From Verrucomicrobiota bacterium (lineage in GTDB: Bacteria; Verrucomicrobiota; Verrucomicrobiia; CAIQCK01), in assembly GCA_016235595.1 (NCBI GenBank), contig JACRJX010000029.1, positions 124,001-188,000 of the forward strand: 64,000 nt of DNA. The letters are read 5' to 3'. Under the pieces are notes generated by a model. That model was not told the origin of the DNA. It worked only from the letters and a program-made list of their open reading frames with translations, and made no database searches. The translations under genes and the position numbers were made by a program. The first letter of the stretch is position 1. Every line of letters begins with the position of its first letter. Below, in pieces: positions 1-9,409 of this stretch.

Positions 1-2237
1 CGCGCGACGCGAAGATGACCGACGTGCCGGAACACACGTGGGCGATGGCGACGTTGCTGCACCACGCCGGCGTGAAGTTCATGCACATCGGTTGCAACGC
101 CATGAGCTACTCGCCGCGCGTGCCGCCGATCTACTGGTGGGAAGGGCCCGACGGTTCGCGCGTGCTGACGATGTATTCACCGCGCTACGGCACGGGCCTG
201 TTTCCGCCGCGCGACTGGCCTTACAAGACGTGGCTGGCGCTGCTGCACACCGGCGACAATCACGGCCCGCCGCGTCTCGACGAGGTCAAGCGGGTGCTGG
301 ATCAACTCGATAAGAAATTGCCCGGCGTGAAGGTCCGCATCGGCCGGCTCTCTGACTTTGGCGACGCGATCCTGGCCGAGAAAGCCGCCCTGCCGGTCGT
401 GCGCGGCGACACGCCCGACACGTGGATTCACGGGCCGATGTCCGATCCAGCGGGCGCCAGCCAGGCGCGCTGGACACGGTCGGGTCTGGCTCAAACCGAG
501 GCGCTCAACACGCAGTTGCGCGCGTGGGGTGTCGGCGTGACGGATGCCGCGCCGACGGTTGCGGCGGCTTATGAGCAAAGCCTGCTTTACGGCGAGCATA
601 CCTGGGGCGGCTCCATCGGCTGGATCGGCGGAGGTCGTATCCTGAGTTTCGGCGAGGAGTTTTTGCGCGATCGTGCGACAAACCGTTTCGCGCGCAGCGA
701 GGCCTCGTGGGAGGAACACTCCACTTATATTCGGACGGCGCACAACCTCGTCAGCACACTCACGGACGGCAATCTCCGCGCGCTCGCGAATGCCGCCGGC
801 GGGAGTGACAAACGAGTGGTTGTCTACAATCCACTGCCGTGGAAACGGAATGGTGCCGTCGGCGTGGAATGGAAAGGCGCGACCATCCGCGCCCTCAAAC
901 CGGCCGATGGAGGCGAACCAGTGCCGGTGGAACTGCGAGAGGGCCGGTTGGAATTCGTCGCGCGCGATGTGCCACCAATGGGTTACCGTGTTTTCGTCCC
1001 GACAGCATCTGCCGAAGCGCGTCCGCCGCTGACCACGGATGCGCCGGGTGAGATGATTGAGTCGCCGTTCTTCCGCGCGACGTTCGATAAGGCGCGCGGT
1101 GTGGTGCGCTCACTCGTGGACAAACGCACGGGGCGTGAATTGGTGGACAAGGACGGCGTGTTTGGCTTCGGCCAGTTCCTCTACGAGCGATTCGACACCA
1201 ACCAGGTGATGCAGTATTGCCACGACTACATCAAGATGCCGGGTCGTTTGCACGTGGACTTCTATAAACCCGGCATGCCGTCGGCGGACCAAGTGCCGTA
1301 TCGGGCCTCTTCGCCGCAGGACTTCAGGCTGACCTTCGATGAGACCGCTTTCTCGGTGGCAGCGCGGATGGTCTCGGCGTCCACAACCAACGGACCCGTC
1401 TCCTCTGTCTGCACGAGTCTCCACCTCTACCGCGACCTGCCATACGCAGATCTCCGGATCACGCTGCGGGACAAGCGGCTGGAACCGTGGCCGGAAGCGG
1501 GCTGGCTCTGTCTCCCGTTCAAGGTGGATGCGCCGCAGTTCAGGCTGGGAAGGCTCGGTTCGATCATTGATCCGGCGCGCGACATCGTCACGGGCGCGAA
1601 TCGCGATCTGTTTGGCATCAACACCGGGGTGACCATCGGCAATTCTCGCGGCCGCGGCGCCGGCTTTTGCTCGCTCGATTCACCGCTGGTTAGTCTGGAT
1701 CGTCCGGGTTGTTGGAAGTTCTCGCTCGATTTCGTGCCGAAGAAACCCGTCGCGTTTGTGAACCTCTTCAACAATCAATGGAACACGAATTTCCGGCTTT
1801 GGAACGGCGGCTCGTGGAGTTATTGCGTTCGCATCTGGGCAACCGACAACAACGACGCGGAGAAATCCCTGATCACGCCGTCGTTGGAGGCGCGCTATCC
1901 GTTGATGGCGATGGCAGCGGACGGACCAGCCGGCAAGCTGCCGGTGATGCAGCGTGGGCTGGATCTGTCGCGAAAAGGCGTGCAGGTGACGGCGTTCGGT
2001 GACAATCCCGACGGCGAAGGCACCGTGCTGCGGCTTTGGGAACTGGCAGGCAAGAGCGGGCCATGCCGCGTCACATTGCCGGCGGGTTTCGGCGTGCGCA
2101 ACGTGCAGCCCGTGAGCTTGCGCGGCGAGCCGGCCGGCAAACCGATCGCAGTCAGAAACGGCGCGTTCGTCGTTAACCTGAAAATGTTTGCGCCGGCGAA
2201 CTTCGTTCTCCAGACTTCTGAAAAGCACCAACCATGA
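1..2237 (+). CDS. GH38-like glycoside hydrolase, 5'-truncated by window edge
   Basis: The frame is open to base 1 (reading R-D-A-K before the first in-window ATG at base 15), so the N-terminus lies outside the window. About 740 residues are visible. The motif TDVPEHTWAMATLLHHAG, just after that ATG, matches the nucleophile region of GH38 enzymes (IDPFGHS in classical alpha-mannosidases), giving Asp3 of the visible part as probable nucleophile. GEHTWGGS near residue 195 corresponds to the conserved zinc-histidine motif DEHTWG. A long beta-rich C-terminal half follows, as in the family. Known members hydrolyse alpha-mannosides; distant members like this one have untested substrates. Two full-length relatives occur at 19747-22251 and 27541-30189. 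The stop overlaps the next start by 4 bases (ATGA), so the two genes are probably co-translated. Confidence 0.8.
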   Translation, partial: RDAKMTDVPEHTWAMATLLHHAGVKFMHIGCNAMSYSPRVPPIYWWEGPDGSRVLTMYSPRYGTGLFPPRDWPYKTWLALLHTGDNHGPPRLDEVKRVLDQLDKKLPGVKVRIGRLSDFGDAILAEKAALPVVRGDTPDTWIHGPMSDPAGASQARWTRSGLAQTEALNTQLRAWGVGVTDAAPTVAAAYEQSLLYGEHTWGGSIGWIGGGRILSFGEEFLRDRATNRFARSEASWEEHSTYIRTAHNLVSTLTDGNLRALANAAGGSDKRVVVYNPLPWKRNGAVGVEWKGATIRALKPADGGEPVPVELREGRLEFVARDVPPMGYRVFVPTASAEARPPLTTDAPGEMIESPFFRATFDKARGVVRSLVDKRTGRELVDKDGVFGFGQFLYERFDTNQVMQYCHDYIKMPGRLHVDFYKPGMPSADQVPYRASSPQDFRLTFDETAFSVAARMVSASTTNGPVSSVCTSLHLYRDLPYADLRITLRDKRLEPWPEAGWLCLPFKVDAPQFRLGRLGSIIDPARDIVTGANRDLFGINTGVTIGNSRGRGAGFCSLDSPLVSLDRPGCWKFSLDFVPKKPVAFVNLFNNQWNTNFRLWNGGSWSYCVRIWATDNNDAEKSLITPSLEARYPLMAMAADGPAGKLPVMQRGLDLSRKGVQVTAFGDNPDGEGTVLRLWELAGKSGPCRVTLPAGFGVRNVQPVSLRGEPAGKPIAVRNGAFVVNLKMFAPANFVLQTSEKHQP

Positions 2238-3475
2238 AGAAACTCCTTCTCATTCCTCTCCTGATCACGGCGACGTTCGCTTCGGAAGACTGGCCGCAGT
2301 TCCGCGGGCCGACGGGCGACGGGCATTCGGACGCCAAGGGATTGCCGTTGACGTGGAGTGAGACGGAAAACGTGCGTTGGAAGACAGCGATTCCGGGCGA
2401 GGGTTGGTCGTCGCCCGTCGTGCTTGGGCGGCAAATCTGGATGACGACTGCGTTGGACGACGGCCGCTCGTTGCACGCGGTTTGCGTGGACCGCGAAACG
2501 GGCAAGGTGTTGCATGACGTGGAAGTATTCCACACCGATCCGCCTCCGCCGAAGAATCCCACGAATAGTTACGCGTCGCCTACGCCGGTGGTCGAGCCGG
2601 GCCGCGTTTATGTTTGTTTCGGCACGAGCGGCAGCGCGTGCCTCGACGCAGCGACGGCGAAGGTGATCTGGAAGAACACGGAGTTGCAGCTCGACCACAA
2701 GGAGGGGGCGGGCAGTTCACCGATGATCCACGGCGGTCTTTACATCCTCCACTGCGATGGCAGGGACGTGCAATATGTGGTTGCGCTCGACAAGAACACG
2801 GGCCGCATCGTGTGGAAGACGAAGCGCAGCGCTCCGCTGGAAGCCAAGAAACCCGATTTCCGCAAAGCTTATTGTACGCCTCAGGTGATCATCGTCGGCG
2901 GACGGGAGCAGCTCATCTGCGTCGGCGCGCACCGCGTTTACGCCTACGAGCCAAAGACCGGCAAGGAAATCTGGTTTTGCGACCTGCCCGGTTTTTCCAA
3001 CGTGCCCCGGCCCGTCTTTGGCCACGGGTTGATATTCGTCGGCACGGGGTTCATGAAGCCGGAGCTGTGGGCGATCCGGACGGACGGAAAGGGCGACGTG
3101 ACACAGACGCATGTGGCGTGGAAGATGCCGAAGATGGCGGCGTTGAAATCGTCTCTGGTGCTGGTGGACGACGCTCTTTACCTGCTGCATGACGGCAACG
3201 GAACGTTGACGTGCCTCAACGCGAAGAACGGCGAACCCTTGTGGCAGGAGAAACTCGGCGGCAGCTTTTCGGCCTCACCCATCTGCGTGGATGGGCGGGT
3301 CTATTTCTTCAACGAGAAGGGCCAGGCAACGGTGATCAAGCCGGGCCGGGCATTTGAGCGACTCGCAGCGAACAATCTCGACGCCGGTTTCATGGCGACA
3401 CCGGCGGTCACGGGCCGGGCGTTCATCGTGCGGACAAAAACACACCTGTATCGGATCGAGAAAGCGGCGAAGTAA
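2234..3475 (+). CDS. Secreted PQQ-type beta-propeller protein
   Basis: 413 residues beginning with a clear signal peptide (MKKLLLIPLLITATFAS), then WPQFRGPTGDGHS, the N-terminal signature of the large PQQ-like propeller family abundant in Planctomycetota and Verrucomicrobiota. Repeated blade motifs are visible, for example LDKNTGRIVWKT, YEPKTGKEIWF and LNAKNGEPLWQEK, each ending in the W-containing strand of a PQQ repeat. Predicted to be exported. These proteins are usually non-enzymatic or of unknown activity; no separate catalytic domain is seen. The start overlaps the stop of the upstream GH38-like gene, suggesting a shared glycan-related transcript. About 130 bases follow before the cyclase gene. 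Confidence 0.8.
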   Translation: MKKLLLIPLLITATFASEDWPQFRGPTGDGHSDAKGLPLTWSETENVRWKTAIPGEGWSSPVVLGRQIWMTTALDDGRSLHAVCVDRETGKVLHDVEVFHTDPPPPKNPTNSYASPTPVVEPGRVYVCFGTSGSACLDAATAKVIWKNTELQLDHKEGAGSSPMIHGGLYILHCDGRDVQYVVALDKNTGRIVWKTKRSAPLEAKKPDFRKAYCTPQVIIVGGREQLICVGAHRVYAYEPKTGKEIWFCDLPGFSNVPRPVFGHGLIFVGTGFMKPELWAIRTDGKGDVTQTHVAWKMPKMAALKSSLVLVDDALYLLHDGNGTLTCLNAKNGEPLWQEKLGGSFSASPICVDGRVYFFNEKGQATVIKPGRAFERLAANNLDAGFMATPAVTGRAFIVRTKTHLYRIEKAAK

Positions 3476-3608
3476 CAGCAAATGCAGATGCGATGCAGTG
3501 TTGTCGTAGAACGGACCGGGCGGAAGGATCCCGGCAATAGCAACAAAAGCACAGGTATTGCATCGACGTGAACGGGCGCGTATCCTGCCAGCTCAATAGA
3601 GGCGAACC

Positions 3609-5429
3609 ATGACCGAAATACTCCAATCTTTGGTCGTTGCGTTTTTAATCTGGGCGGTGCTCGTGTTGGGGTTCATCTGTGTCGTTTGGTGGCGCGGATT
3701 CGCGAGGTTCAAACGAGGGTTTCTCCTGACCGTCATGACGGCGCTGGCTGGCATGGCGTTGATGGCGGCATCGATCATTGGTGTCTGGGGTTATCAGGCG
3801 TCGAAAGACGTCGTGTCGCACGAACTGGTGGTGGAACTCGAGAACGTCGCCGACATCGTCGAGGCGCAACTCGACACCATCGTGGAACGTGTCAAACAAC
3901 GGCTCGATGAAATGGGGCGTGGCGTGGTGCCGTTACTGCGCCGCAACGCATCGGCCGAGCAACTGGCCGACTCGTTGCGAGTCATCCAGCGGTTTGATCA
4001 TCGTTGTCTGCAGGTTCGGGTTGTGGACAAGGATTTGCACCCGCTGGCGACGACGAGCGTCTCAGGAGAGACCGAGCCGATTAATCGCATCGGCGCGGTG
4101 TTCACGGTGGAAGGCAAGACATTCGTGTCCGATCCGCATGAATCGACTGTTTTCAAGAAGCACGTTGTTTTGATCGGCGTGCCGATCAAGGATGAAAAGG
4201 GCGATGTGCTCGGTGGCATCAACGTGCAGTTCGACTTGCAGGGGATGATGGTGGATTACCTCAAAACGGTCCGATTCAACCAGAGTGGTTACGCCGTTCT
4301 CGTATCGAACGACGGTCATGTTCTCGCGCACCCCAAGCCTGAGCGGATCAATGACGACATCTCTTCCTACGCGGCCATCCAACGGGCGCGGCAAGCCGGC
4401 GGCCGCGGCGCGGTCGTACAGCGCAACAAAGAGGGAATGGAACGCCTGATGATCTATCGCGCCATCAAGAACCCGGCAACGGTGGATCCCAAGCCGTGGT
4501 TTCTGCTGGCGGAAGTCAATCAGTCTGAGGCTCTGGCGCCGTTGCAGGACTTGTATGATGAATTTGCCCTCGGTCTGGCCGTGCTCATTGTGGCCAGCCT
4601 TTTCATCGCGTGGGGATTGTCCGTTTCCATCAGGCGTCCCGTGTATGAGATGCTCGCCACGGTGCAGCGGGTCAAGAGCGGCGACCTGACGGCGCGCACC
4701 ACGGTGGTCGGGCGCGATGAACTCGGCCAGCTCGGAGCGGCCCTCAACGAGATGGCCAAAGGGCTGCAGGAGCGCGACCGGGTTAAGGACATTTTCGGCC
4801 GCTACATCGCCACCCAGATTTCCGACAAAATCCTGAAAGGGGATATGAACCTCGGTGGCGAAATACGCAACGTCACCATGTTGTTCTCGGACATCCGCGG
4901 CTTCTCGGCAATGTCCGAGGAGCTTACGCCGCAGCAAGTGGTCGCGTTTCTGAACAACTATTTTTCCGAGATGGTCGAGGCCGTGTTTGAACAAGGCGGC
5001 GTACTCGACAAATTCATGGGCGACGGCATACTGGCGGTGTTCGGCTCGATCGGCGACCAGCCGGACCATCCGCGCCGCGCCGTGCAGACGGCGTTGCGGA
5101 TGAAGGCGCTGCTGGGGAAGATCAACGGCGAGCGCGGCATGGCCGGCAAGCCGCCCATTGCCATCGGCATTGGCATCCACACCGATGACGTCATCGTCGG
5201 CAACATCGGCTCGAACAAGCGGCTCGAATACACCGTCATCGGCGATGGCGTGAACACCACCTCGCGCGTGGAGACACTGAATAAACAGTTCGGCACGACC
5301 ATCCTGATCACCCAGCCTACCTACGAGGCGGTGAAAGATGCATTTGAATGCCGGCTGATGCCCGACACACAATTGCGCGGCAAAACCAAGACCTTCAGCT
5401 TCTACGAAGTGCTGAGCGCAAAGTCGTAA
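3609..5429 (+). CDS. Membrane adenylate/guanylate cyclase with Cache and HAMP domains
   Basis: 606 residues. Two hydrophobic segments at about 5-29 and 38-62, an extracytoplasmic Cache-like sensor at about 70-315 (it contains GYAVLVSNDGHVLAHP, a Cache signature), a third membrane segment at about 318-340, a HAMP linker at about 341-395 (RRPVYEML ... GDLTARTTVVGRDELGQL), then a class III cyclase domain at about 415-600. The catalytic set looks complete: metal aspartates in FSDIRGFS (near 427) and KFMGDG (near 471), and NTTSR (near 549) with the transition-state Asn and Arg. Lys in DKFMGDG and Asp in YTVIGDG favour ATP over GTP, so cAMP synthesis in response to an external ligand is the likely role. 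No obvious effector gene is adjacent. Confidence 0.9.
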   Translation: MTEILQSLVVAFLIWAVLVLGFICVVWWRGFARFKRGFLLTVMTALAGMALMAASIIGVWGYQASKDVVSHELVVELENVADIVEAQLDTIVERVKQRLDEMGRGVVPLLRRNASAEQLADSLRVIQRFDHRCLQVRVVDKDLHPLATTSVSGETEPINRIGAVFTVEGKTFVSDPHESTVFKKHVVLIGVPIKDEKGDVLGGINVQFDLQGMMVDYLKTVRFNQSGYAVLVSNDGHVLAHPKPERINDDISSYAAIQRARQAGGRGAVVQRNKEGMERLMIYRAIKNPATVDPKPWFLLAEVNQSEALAPLQDLYDEFALGLAVLIVASLFIAWGLSVSIRRPVYEMLATVQRVKSGDLTARTTVVGRDELGQLGAALNEMAKGLQERDRVKDIFGRYIATQISDKILKGDMNLGGEIRNVTMLFSDIRGFSAMSEELTPQQVVAFLNNYFSEMVEAVFEQGGVLDKFMGDGILAVFGSIGDQPDHPRRAVQTALRMKALLGKINGERGMAGKPPIAIGIGIHTDDVIVGNIGSNKRLEYTVIGDGVNTTSRVETLNKQFGTTILITQPTYEAVKDAFECRLMPDTQLRGKTKTFSFYEVLSAKS

Positions 5430-5459
5430 TCCGACGTGAGTCGCAGGCCGGGACATCGC

Positions 5460-5489
5460 TTGACGTCCGGAATGCGCGCCGACTAGAGT
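5460..5489 (+). promoter_or_regulatory. Candidate sigma-70-type promoter
   Basis: TTGACG (5460-5465) and TAGAGT (5484-5489) separated by 18 bases, upstream of the family-10-like hydrolase gene at 5590. Transcription would start near 5496, leaving a leader of roughly 95 bases. This is a sequence match only. Confidence 0.35.
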
Positions 5490-5589
5490 CATCCACCGGA
5501 AAGAAACGAAGATTGTTCCGCCTGACACGGTTCTTTCAGGCCATTTGCGAATCGTTACACCATATAACTGCGTTTCAATTGGAGCCGCC

Positions 5590-8043
5590 ATGTATCTGCC
5601 CATCAAATCTGCCGTCGTAGCAGTCCTTGTTACCATCCATCTCACGGCGCTTGCCGCGCCGCCGGCCCCGGTTGATGACAAACTGGGAATGATTGACGAC
5701 TGCCGCTACGCCGATGATGCGGCGGCCCAGAAGGCGTGGCGGCCAATGGGAGGCAGCGCGCCCGCCGTCGCAGCGACGCTCGAAGGCCGCAAGGCGTTGC
5801 GCCTGCCGTGCAACTTTGCCGGCACCGCCATCGAGCGCGCGTCGTGGGACCGGAAGGTGAAGCTGGATCTCGTGCCGTGTCAGGGTGTCCAATTCAAGGT
5901 TTTCTGCAAGAACCCCGCGCCGATTTCGCACTTCAGCATCTATTTTCAGAGCGGCGGCGGCTGGTATTCCACTGGTTTCTTCCCCGAAGCCGCCGGCTGG
6001 AACACCGTCACAATCAACAAGGCCAGCACGCGCTCGGAGGGGACACCCGCCGGCTGGAGCAACATCGAGACGATCCGCATCTCCGCGTGGCGCGGCCGGA
6101 GCGAGGACACGGAACTTCTTCTGGGCGACCTCCGCATGACCGGCGTGCTTGGCGTCGACGCCAGTGTCGCCGTGGTGCGGGGTGAGTCGTTGGCTCGTGG
6201 CCGCTCGGGTGAGGCCAAGAGCGCCGATCAGTTCGCAGAAGGCGTGACGCAGAATCTCACCGCCCTCGGCATCGGTTGCTCGATGATCAGCGACCTCGAC
6301 CTGACCGCCGAACGGCTCGCCAAGGCCAAGCTCGTCATTCTGCCGCACAACCCCGCCATGCCCGACAAGGCGGCGGACGAATTGATCAAGTTCCTCGGGC
6401 GCGGTGGCAAGCTGTTGGTGTTCTACTCCCTGCCTGCGAAGCTCCGGCCCGCAGTGAAAATCGAGGGCGGGGCGCACACCAAGGCGAAGAATCCCGGCCA
6501 GTTCTCCACCATTTCTTTTGCCGATGGCGCGCTGCCGGGCACGCCGCAACGTGTCGGCCAGCGTTCGTGGAACATCAATGACGCCAAGGCCGTTCCTGGC
6601 GCCAGCCGCGTGCTGGCGGAATGGCTTGACGACAAAGGCCAGCCCACCGGCCACGCCGCCGTCATCGCCTCTGACAACTGCATCATGATGACCCACGTCT
6701 TGCTGAGCGACGACAGCGTCAACAAGCGCCGGATGTTGCTCGCGATGGTGGGCCATCTCGAACCCGACCTCTGGTGGCAGACCACCAACGCCGGCATCGC
6801 GCGCATCGGCCAGATCGGCGGCTGCAAGAACTTCGACGAAGCCGCCGCACTCATCACAAAAACCGCCAAGGGCAACCGCAAAGCCAAAGCCGCGCTCGAA
6901 GCCGCGCGCAAGTTCCGTGCCGAGGCCGTGGCGCTCGGTGTGAAGGAGAAATACGTCGAAGCCTCCGAGAAGGCCGCAGCCGCCTCACAGTGTCTATCCG
7001 AGGCGTTTTGCATGGCGCAAAAACCGCTCGCCGGCGAGTTCTGCGCGTTCTGGTGCCACAGTGCGTTCGGCGTGGAAGGCATGGAGTGGGACGAAGCGAT
7101 CAAGCGGCTCGCCGACAACGGGTTCACCGCCATTGTCCCGAACATGCTCTGGGGCGGCGTGGCGTTTTACAACAGCAAGGTTCTGCCCCAGGCGCCCGAC
7201 ATGGCGGAGAAAGGCGACCAGATCGCGAAGTGCCTCGCCGCCTGCAAGAAATACGGCGTCCAGATTCACGTCTGGAAGGTGAACTGGAACACCGGCCATC
7301 GCGTGCCGAAAGAGTTTATCGAAAAGATGCGCAGCGAAGGCCGGCTCCAGATGAGTTCGAAGGGCAAGGAGGAGCCGTGGCTCTGCCCGTCGCACCTGGA
7401 AAACCAAAAGCTGGAAGTGGACTCGATGGTCGAAGTCGCGCGCGACTACGACGTGGACGGCATCCACTTCGACTACATTCGCTATCCCGACGGCGATCAT
7501 TGTTTCTGTGCCGGCTGCCGCGAGCGGTTCGCAAAAGCCGCCGGTGTTGAGATCAAGGACTGGCCAAAGGACGTGCTCGGCAAAGGCCCGTTCCGCCAGC
7601 AGTGGCTGGACTGGCGTCGCAGCAATATTACCGCCGTCGTCAAAGCCGTCAGCGAACAGGCGCGTGCAGCGAAGCCGAAGATTAAGATTTCCGCCGCCGT
7701 CTTCCGCAACTGGGCCACCGATCGCGATGGCGTCGGCCAGGACTGGAAGCTCTGGTGCGACAAGGGCTGGCTCGATTTCGTCTGTCCGATGGACTACACG
7801 GAAAGCGACCGGCAGTTTGATAGCTGGATCGCGCTCCAAAAAGACTGGGCCGGCAAGGTGCCTGTTTATCCCGGCATCGGCGTCAGTTCATCCGGCTCGC
7901 GGCTTGGCGCCGACCGTGCGATTGGCCAGATCGCCATCACGCGCAAGCACGACACGCGCGGCTTCATCATTTTCAACTACGGCGTTATCGAAGCCAAGGA
8001 CCTCGTGCCGATGCTCGGCCTCGGCATCACCGCCAAACGCTGA
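5590..8043 (+). CDS. Secreted family-10-like glycosyl hydrolase with N-terminal accessory domains
   Basis: 817 residues from the ATG at 5590, chosen because a GGAG ribosome-binding site lies just upstream and the protein then begins with a signal peptide (MYLPIKSAVVAVLVTIHLTALA). An upstream in-frame start at 5545 would add 15 non-signal residues. Layout: a beta-sandwich, carbohydrate-binding-like region at about 40-185; a ThuA/glutamine-amidotransferase-like alpha/beta region at about 190-420 (KLVILPHNPAMPDKAADEL, then a GGKLLVFY strand); and a GHL10 TIM barrel at about 480-800. The barrel has DYDVDGIHFDYIRYP, the hallmark strand of the COG1649 family, and DFVCPMDYTESD. This family is thought to hydrolyse glycans; no substrate can be assigned. 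Confidence 0.8.
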   Translation: MYLPIKSAVVAVLVTIHLTALAAPPAPVDDKLGMIDDCRYADDAAAQKAWRPMGGSAPAVAATLEGRKALRLPCNFAGTAIERASWDRKVKLDLVPCQGVQFKVFCKNPAPISHFSIYFQSGGGWYSTGFFPEAAGWNTVTINKASTRSEGTPAGWSNIETIRISAWRGRSEDTELLLGDLRMTGVLGVDASVAVVRGESLARGRSGEAKSADQFAEGVTQNLTALGIGCSMISDLDLTAERLAKAKLVILPHNPAMPDKAADELIKFLGRGGKLLVFYSLPAKLRPAVKIEGGAHTKAKNPGQFSTISFADGALPGTPQRVGQRSWNINDAKAVPGASRVLAEWLDDKGQPTGHAAVIASDNCIMMTHVLLSDDSVNKRRMLLAMVGHLEPDLWWQTTNAGIARIGQIGGCKNFDEAAALITKTAKGNRKAKAALEAARKFRAEAVALGVKEKYVEASEKAAAASQCLSEAFCMAQKPLAGEFCAFWCHSAFGVEGMEWDEAIKRLADNGFTAIVPNMLWGGVAFYNSKVLPQAPDMAEKGDQIAKCLAACKKYGVQIHVWKVNWNTGHRVPKEFIEKMRSEGRLQMSSKGKEEPWLCPSHLENQKLEVDSMVEVARDYDVDGIHFDYIRYPDGDHCFCAGCRERFAKAAGVEIKDWPKDVLGKGPFRQQWLDWRRSNITAVVKAVSEQARAAKPKIKISAAVFRNWATDRDGVGQDWKLWCDKGWLDFVCPMDYTESDRQFDSWIALQKDWAGKVPVYPGIGVSSSGSRLGADRAIGQIAITRKHDTRGFIIFNYGVIEAKDLVPMLGLGITAKR

Positions 8044-8121
8044 CCGGTTGCGCTGCATCGAGCGCCGCCGGCGACAGTCAAAGACCTCGTCAAGCGGCAG
8101 GAGCAAGGTTAAACTGCGGAC

Positions 8122-8673
8122 ATGTCATCTCGGTTTCGTGTCTTGATCATTGCAATATCGGCAGCGCTACTCTTCGGCGTGGCGCTGGCAGTGTATTGGA
8201 AGACAATCCCGCGCAGCAACGTCGCGACATCGGCAACGGTGTTGAAGGGAATGAAGGTTCAGATCATCCGGTGCGAACTTGGCGCGCATGAAACAGAAGC
8301 GGTAGTCAAGGTCCACTTGCGCCTGCGCAACGACGGAACGACACTCGCGCGAATCGGGCCGGGATCCTTCTGGCTGCTTGACGCGGAAGGCCTGCCGCAT
8401 CTGGATCGCCATGCGGCGGAGAAGCCGGACAAGCCACCGTTGAAACTGGAGCCGGGTCAGACAGGGCCGGAAACGGAATTGAAGTTCGTCCTGGCTCCCG
8501 GTCTTCTCGCCCGGTCACTGATACTATTGATCGGCGAATCGCCCACAGGAAAAGTGGCGGGCAGTCCGCCGCCAAGGCAAGGGATTCGCGTGCTATTGAA
8601 AGAGAACGGCGCGCCCAAGGGGCCGTTCGTCGAAGGTGACTGGAAAACTTACATTGGCACTCGCTGGCGGTGA
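8122..8673 (+). CDS. Membrane-anchored hypothetical protein with Ig-like fold character
   Basis: 183 residues. A hydrophobic N-terminus (VLIIAISAALLFGVALAVYW) would act as signal peptide or membrane anchor. The rest is beta-strand rich, with VKVHLRLRNDGTTLARIGPGSFWLLDAEG followed by KLEPGQT, the pattern seen in DUF4352/telokin-like exported proteins (quoted here in part: VKVHLRLRNDG). No catalytic motif is seen. It lies 78 bases after the family-10-like hydrolase on the same strand and may share its transcript. Function unknown. Confidence 0.65.
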   Translation: MSSRFRVLIIAISAALLFGVALAVYWKTIPRSNVATSATVLKGMKVQIIRCELGAHETEAVVKVHLRLRNDGTTLARIGPGSFWLLDAEGLPHLDRHAAEKPDKPPLKLEPGQTGPETELKFVLAPGLLARSLILLIGESPTGKVAGSPPPRQGIRVLLKENGAPKGPFVEGDWKTYIGTRWR

Positions 8674-8717
8674 GAATCGGCCCACTGACGCGATACGCTG
8701 CGGGTGAAGGTGACACC

Positions 8718-8849
8718 ATGACCTTGCTGCGATGGATGCTGGCGGGGGTTGTGCTGGCCGCGCTGGCCGGGTGCGGGACAGCGGACAAGAGTGATCCGAC
8801 CTACAACACGAAGCAGATCCTGATCCGCGACACGCGGCCGACCCCCTGA
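8718..8849 (+). CDS. Small lipoprotein (43 aa), entericidin-like in form
   Basis: ATG at 8718, preceded by GAAGGTG. It encodes 43 residues with a textbook lipoprotein signal: MTLLRWMLAGVVLAALAGC, where LAGC is the lipobox and Cys19 would be lipidated. The mature part is only about 25 residues (GTADKSDPTYNTKQILIRD...). Size and layout resemble the small lipoproteins often found in Gram-negative bacteria, but no homology to a named one is claimed. It lies 44 bases after the preceding gene and ends 19 bases before the convergent Nudix gene. Confidence 0.6.
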   Translation: MTLLRWMLAGVVLAALAGCGTADKSDPTYNTKQILIRDTRPTP

Positions 8850-8868
8850 CCACCGGCAACCGCGAGCA

Positions 8869-9393
8869 TCATCCTTTCCCCATCTGCTCGCCAAACTTTT
8901 GCAGCACCTTGAGGAAGCCGGGCGAGAACTGCTGCGTGTCTGCCTCGGTCATCTGCAAAACCTCCGCCAGCGTGAAGAAGCGGCCCGATTCGATTTCGCA
9001 CGGGTTCGGCTGCGGCGGCGCTTCCGTCTGCAAGGTATAGAACGTCACGTGTTCCCAGCCGGTCTCGGCGCAGGCGGGAATCTTGAACAACCGCGTCAGG
9101 CCCGCGTCCGCTTCGAGTCCAAGCTCTTCGCGCAGCTCGCGGCAGGCGCAGGTGTCGGCGTCTTCGCCCGCATCCTGGTGGCCGGAGGCGGAGGAATCGT
9201 AGCAACCGGGATGCCTATCCTTGGTCTGCGAGCGTTTCTGGAGATAGAGCTGGCCGTCGGAGTTGAACACGAAGATGTGGACAGAGCGGTGCATGAGATT
9301 GCGGCGATGGACCTCGCCGCGCGTGGCCTGGCCAATCACTTCGTCGTTGGCGTTGACCACATCGAAAAGTTCCTGCTGGTTGTCGGTGGTCAT
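8869..9393 (-). CDS. Nudix hydrolase, Idi/YfcD-like subfamily
   Basis: 174 residues. A complete Nudix box is visible (GHQDAGEDADTCACRELREE followed by LGL), with the metal-binding REXXEE glutamates. The preceding HRSVHIFVFNSDGQLYLQKR and CYDSSASGHQ are typical of the isopentenyl-diphosphate-isomerase-like Nudix subfamily (YfcD type) rather than of MutT. True IPP isomerases need an active-site Cys and Glu that cannot be confirmed here, so hydrolysis of a nucleotide or prenyl diphosphate is equally possible. Probably cotranscribed with rsmA, whose stop is 16 bases upstream of this start. Confidence 0.8.
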   Translation of the reverse strand: MTTDNQQELFDVVNANDEVIGQATRGEVHRRNLMHRSVHIFVFNSDGQLYLQKRSQTKDRHPGCYDSSASGHQDAGEDADTCACRELREELGLEADAGLTRLFKIPACAETGWEHVTFYTLQTEAPPQPNPCEIESGRFFTLAEVLQMTEADTQQFSPGFLKVLQKFGEQMGKG

Positions 9394-9409
9394 GGTCGTT
9401 GGATGAGAA